Shown: piece by piece, positions 30,925 to 33,602 of the stretch
How positions within the stretch are numbered: position 1 is the stretch's first letter
Layout: every line of letters starts with the position of its first letter
Assembly (NCBI GenBank): GCA_910592005.1
Contig: CAJVPP010000399.1
Coordinates: 1-33,602 of the forward strand
Direction: 5' to 3'
From: Funneliformis mosseae
Lineage: Eukaryota; Glomeromycota; Glomeromycetes; Glomerales; Glomeraceae
DNA length: 33,602 bases
Translations under genes and position numbers: made by a program
The notes under the pieces: model-generated
Told to the model about the DNA's origin: nothing
Databases searched by the model: none
What the model saw: only the letters and a program-made list of their open reading frames with translations

Positions 30925-31875
30925 TAATATCATAAAAACTAATCATTTTTCTTCATTTAATCTTTCTTTTAATCTTTTGCAGTTTTTAATATGCTGAAGT
31001 CTATTGAAATTAAACGGTTTAAATAAAAGATCTTTAAGAACACGTACTCAAAATACTGTTACAAAAGAAAGACCTGTACTGAACTCTTTATTACTTAAGT
31101 CTATTATAGCCCTTCATAATATAAGACCCTGATTTTATATACTATGATTACCTACACAAAATGTACTAAAATTTGCAAATGCAAACAAAGAGTCCTAGAT
31201 TTATTATTTCAGGTATGTCTAATTAGTATAATTGGTATAACTCTTTTATCTTTTAAACTAGTAATAGTAGATCCTTTATAATTATCAAAAGAGATTAAGA
31301 CTGCAATAGTAAGAGAAGGTGGACCTTGATCTTCTTTAAATATTATGTCTTAGACAGTTTCTATTGAACTATTGACTAGTTCAGTTTCTGTTTGTAGATT
31401 TGCCGTTAATATGACTTGTGCATCTTTTGTTAGCAATATATATACTTTGAGACTATGTGCTGTATTCAAATCAGCATTCTTAGCTTCTTTTCCACTTATA
31501 TGTATAGCTTAGATCTTGGTAACAGGTATATCTAAAAATTAAAATCAATCTATATTTACTGCATTGCCTTTAGACTACTTCATTAAAATGAATAAAGCAT
31601 CAGAGAATCTATCACGTTCTACTATACTTTGCTTGTCTTCAATTCACGTGGTAAGAGTTTTCTAATTATCTATAGTTGATTCTCTATTATGCAGTCTTAG
31701 GAGAATATTTCTAAAACCTATTGCTCTTTAGAATTTTCCTGATTGACGCTGTGCAATTTTAAGTTTATAAATCTCTTTGAACTGTTTGTATGCTGCTATA
31801 CTACTATTAGATAATAAATCTCGTTTAGTATCAGGATATATGAGAAGATCAAGAACAGGTAAAAGTTAGCGAAAT
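30925..31875 (-). pseudogene. PIF1-like DNA helicase relic (Helitron-type), C-terminal half
   Basis: Minus strand. From 31875 down: LLPVLDLLIY (helicase motif III region), NSSIAAYKQFKEIYKL, GFRNILLRLHNRESTID, RFSDALFILMK, IPVTKI then AIHISGKEAKNADLN, VILTANLQTETELVNSS, EDQGPPSLTIAVLISFDNY, IDLSNKEFSTGLSFV, RVLKDLLFKPF and LQHIKNCKRLKER. The set and order fit the C-terminal part of PIF1-like helicases carried by Helitrons and related repeats. Motif V/VI survives as IDLSNKEF...LSFVTV with the Arg of the xSRVR motif turned into TGA. Stops mostly replace Trp, Gln or Arg (TGG to TAG; CAA to TAA; CGA to TGA). One or two frameshifts occur near 31150. No Rep domain or Helitron end (CTRR) was found. 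Confidence 0.75.
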
Positions 31876-32399
31876 ATTAATACTAATATATATTATTTTA
31901 TATCTTATTATTAATAATTTTTAATTTGTAATTTTATAAAAATAATTAGTAAAATTTAATATGATGGTATAAAAGTTTTTGCTTTAGACTCATAACAGTT
32001 TTCATTTTCTAATAATAATTATTAGTAAAATGATCGTATATATTATAGTTTAATTTAATAATTTAAGTAATATATTTTATTTAAATTTTAAATAAACATG
32101 GAATTTTTGTCATACAGTATAAATTTTTTTTTGAAAATGTTATATATTTAAACCAAATTTTAATGACACTTTATTTATTTTTCAGATATTATCATTATAT
32201 AAAATTTTTGTAATCAGGGATCCTATTCAGATTAGCATTTTTAAGATTAATAATCTGATCTGAACTGAACTAAAATTTTCAGTTCAAATTTAGATTAGCT
32301 TCTAATTCAAACTGAATTAAACTATTTAGAACTTTAGAAATATTGTATTATTTTAAAAAACTTTAAATATTGTTAAATGGAATAACTCTTGAACTAATG
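31876..32399. other. AT-rich DNA, no gene
   Basis: A short region at 32250-32340 has repeated TTCAGTTCAAATT/AATTCAAACTGAA words in both orientations, a small imperfect palindrome. Nothing else seen. Confidence 0.3.
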
Positions 32400-32612
32400 A
32401 TCAATATTTCGATGGAAATAGTATCATTAGAACCGTCTTGATGAGAGCTTTCCAACGAATATAAGCTCGACCTGATTGGACCAATATTTAGTGAGATATT
32501 TCGAAAAGATTGTTAAGTATAATTCCGTAGATCATTGCTAAACGGAGCCATAATTCCTTAACGCGAATTAGCAATCGTCCGGCCGAAATTACGAAAATGA
32601 CGGAAACGACGA
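32400..32612. repeat. CpG-bearing, higher-GC block next to LINE relic
   Basis: About 210 bp with at least fifteen CpG (TTTCGATGG, AACCGTC, GCTCGACC, TCCGTAG, TTAACGCGAATT, CGTCCGGCCGAAATTACG, ACGGAAACGACGAAAC) inside 16 kb that otherwise has nearly none. Its texture resembles the left half of the window. It adjoins and perhaps belongs to the LINE remnant. No coding frame was established; the 110-codon minus-strand frame over it is rejected. Confidence 0.4.
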
Positions 32613-32614
32613 AA

Positions 32615-33602
32615 CTAATGGTATCACAGTTGCTAATAAATACAGTAATGACCTTACAACCAATACAAATCAAATTCAGATCTAGCACAATATATATCAA
32701 ACCTGAACTTGGATCTATAAGATTCTTAGGAGTCTGGATTAATATATACAATTCAAAATGTTTTGTCAAGAAACAGACCAAAAATACTATTACAAAATTT
32801 ACTACCATCCTCAAAGCCAAACCCCCTACAGATAAACAACTTTACTACATTCTTAATATGATACTTTTTCCATTACTAAAATATAGATACAGACCACACC
32901 ACTATCCTTTAATGAATGTAATTAAATCTTTGCTCTAATAAGATGAATTGTAAAACATAATCTGTCGATGAATATAACCTCACCTGACTACTTATTCAAA
33001 AAAAGTGTATTTTATAATTTGAATGACTTATAGACATAACAATTAAAATCATACTCTATAGCACTCCTTTATCAATTCAACTCAAAATCTACATATAAAC
33101 GTATTTCATTAATCTGACTGTTTCAACTACAATTCCAACATTCTTTACACATATCTTCTCTTCAATACTGGACTTAACCCTTTAATACTAAATTTTATAG
33201 AAACATTATTAGAGCTACATTAAGTCTATTAAATCATGGAAAGATTGACATATCCTTTGATACAAATAGTTCTTTACTTAATGAAATTAGAGGTGGATCA
33301 TTACTTCTCTCTCTTATACTTACCACTGAGGAATTAAAAAAATATAACAATTTTTTACATAAATATTCTCTGCTATATATAGATTAATTTTTGGATATTA
33401 CTGGCTCATACCTTTTGAACTGGAGAGATATGCCAAAGAAGCATATACAGTCATATAGCCTTATTATATACCCCTAAAGTTTATAATTTATTAGAAAAAC
33501 AGATTCTAGATAATGTAAATAGTAAATTAGTTAAAAATTCTTTTAGATTAGATATTATTAATAATAGTTATATAGATATACCTAATATAGAAATTAATTT
33601 AG
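32615..33602 (+). pseudogene. LINE (non-LTR) reverse transcriptase remnant, C-terminal part
   Basis: An open stretch to about 32938 reads SSTIYIKPELGSIRFLGVWI and then AKPPTDKQLYYILN, LFPLLKYRYRPHHYP. These are the thumb and linker regions typical of LINE reverse transcriptases (RFLGVW motif, then a helix with KQLxY and PxLxYR). After it the frame is broken by stops and shifts, but related pieces continue: LLFNTGLNP, ATLSLLNHGKID, NEIRGGSLLLSLILTTEEL, ITGSYLLNWRD and, at the very end, YNLLEKQILDNVNSKL. The catalytic FADD motif should lie upstream and is not present, so the element is 5'-truncated as is usual for LINEs. It continues beyond the window. Confidence 0.7.

Noticed and set aside
32488..32820. 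110-codon minus-strand open frame over the LINE relic
   Set aside because: It is antisense to the recognisable reverse-transcriptase frame, is rich in hydrophobic residues as complements of such frames often are, and has no homology that I can see.
16000..33602. Alternative genetic code (TAA/TAG read as Gln, or TGA as Trp) as explanation for in-frame stops
   Set aside because: In the Tc1 relic TAG and TAA stand at conserved Trp positions as well as Gln positions, and TGA stands at Arg in the helicase; catalytic residues are also changed. Decay by C-to-T and G-to-A fits all of these, whereas no single code does.

Overview
The window looks like nuclear DNA of a fungus, most likely an arbuscular mycorrhizal fungus of the Rhizophagus type (Glomeromycotina). 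The reasons are the very low GC content, short (70-95 bp) GT-AG introns, a nest of BTB-BACK-TLDc genes and relics, a MATA-type HMG-box gene, and transposon relics (Tc1, PIF1-like helicase, LINE). This is inferred from gene families and was not tested by a search.

The left part (1 to about 15.7 kb) is gene-bearing. It opens with the last 99 codons of a BTB-TLDc gene. Then come a decayed BTB copy (795-1235), a short unidentified coding relic (1802-1998), an intron-containing tRNA-like gene (2580-2660), and two decayed BTB relics on the minus strand (2690-2905 and 3045-4345). The longer of these lies head to head with an intact two-exon BTB-BACK-TLDc gene (4563-6056, 469 aa). Downstream are a three-exon secreted, probably GPI-anchored Ser/Thr-rich protein (8772-7772, 282 aa), a single-exon HMG-box protein (11624-10809, 271 aa), a second tRNA-like gene (13297-13391) and a five-exon maltose/galactoside O-acetyltransferase (15501-14531, 207 aa). 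These genes do not form an operon or a clear pathway; the only obvious linkage is the local amplification and decay of the BTB-TLDc family.

The right part (about 15.7 kb to the end) is of a different kind. It is extremely AT-rich, nearly free of CpG, holds no intact gene and is full of transposon remains: a hAT-like MITE with perfect 8-bp target duplications (16922-17170), a snap-back repeat, two related tandem arrays of about 108-bp period (18.8-20.1 kb), a possible TET/JBP-like dioxygenase relic (22.3-22.6 kb), an unidentified long coding relic (24.5-26.3 kb), a nearly complete Tc1 element (27672-28969), a second Tc1 fragment, a PIF1-like helicase relic (30925-31875, minus) and a LINE reverse-transcriptase remnant at the right edge. 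Most disabling changes in these relics are C-to-T or G-to-A (Trp to TAG/TAA, Gln or Arg to stop, catalytic Asp to Asn and Glu to Lys). This is the pattern expected from RIP-like mutation or cytosine deamination. A short CpG-bearing block at 32400-32612 stands out as younger. This compartment boundary and its mutational signature are the most interesting signals in the window.
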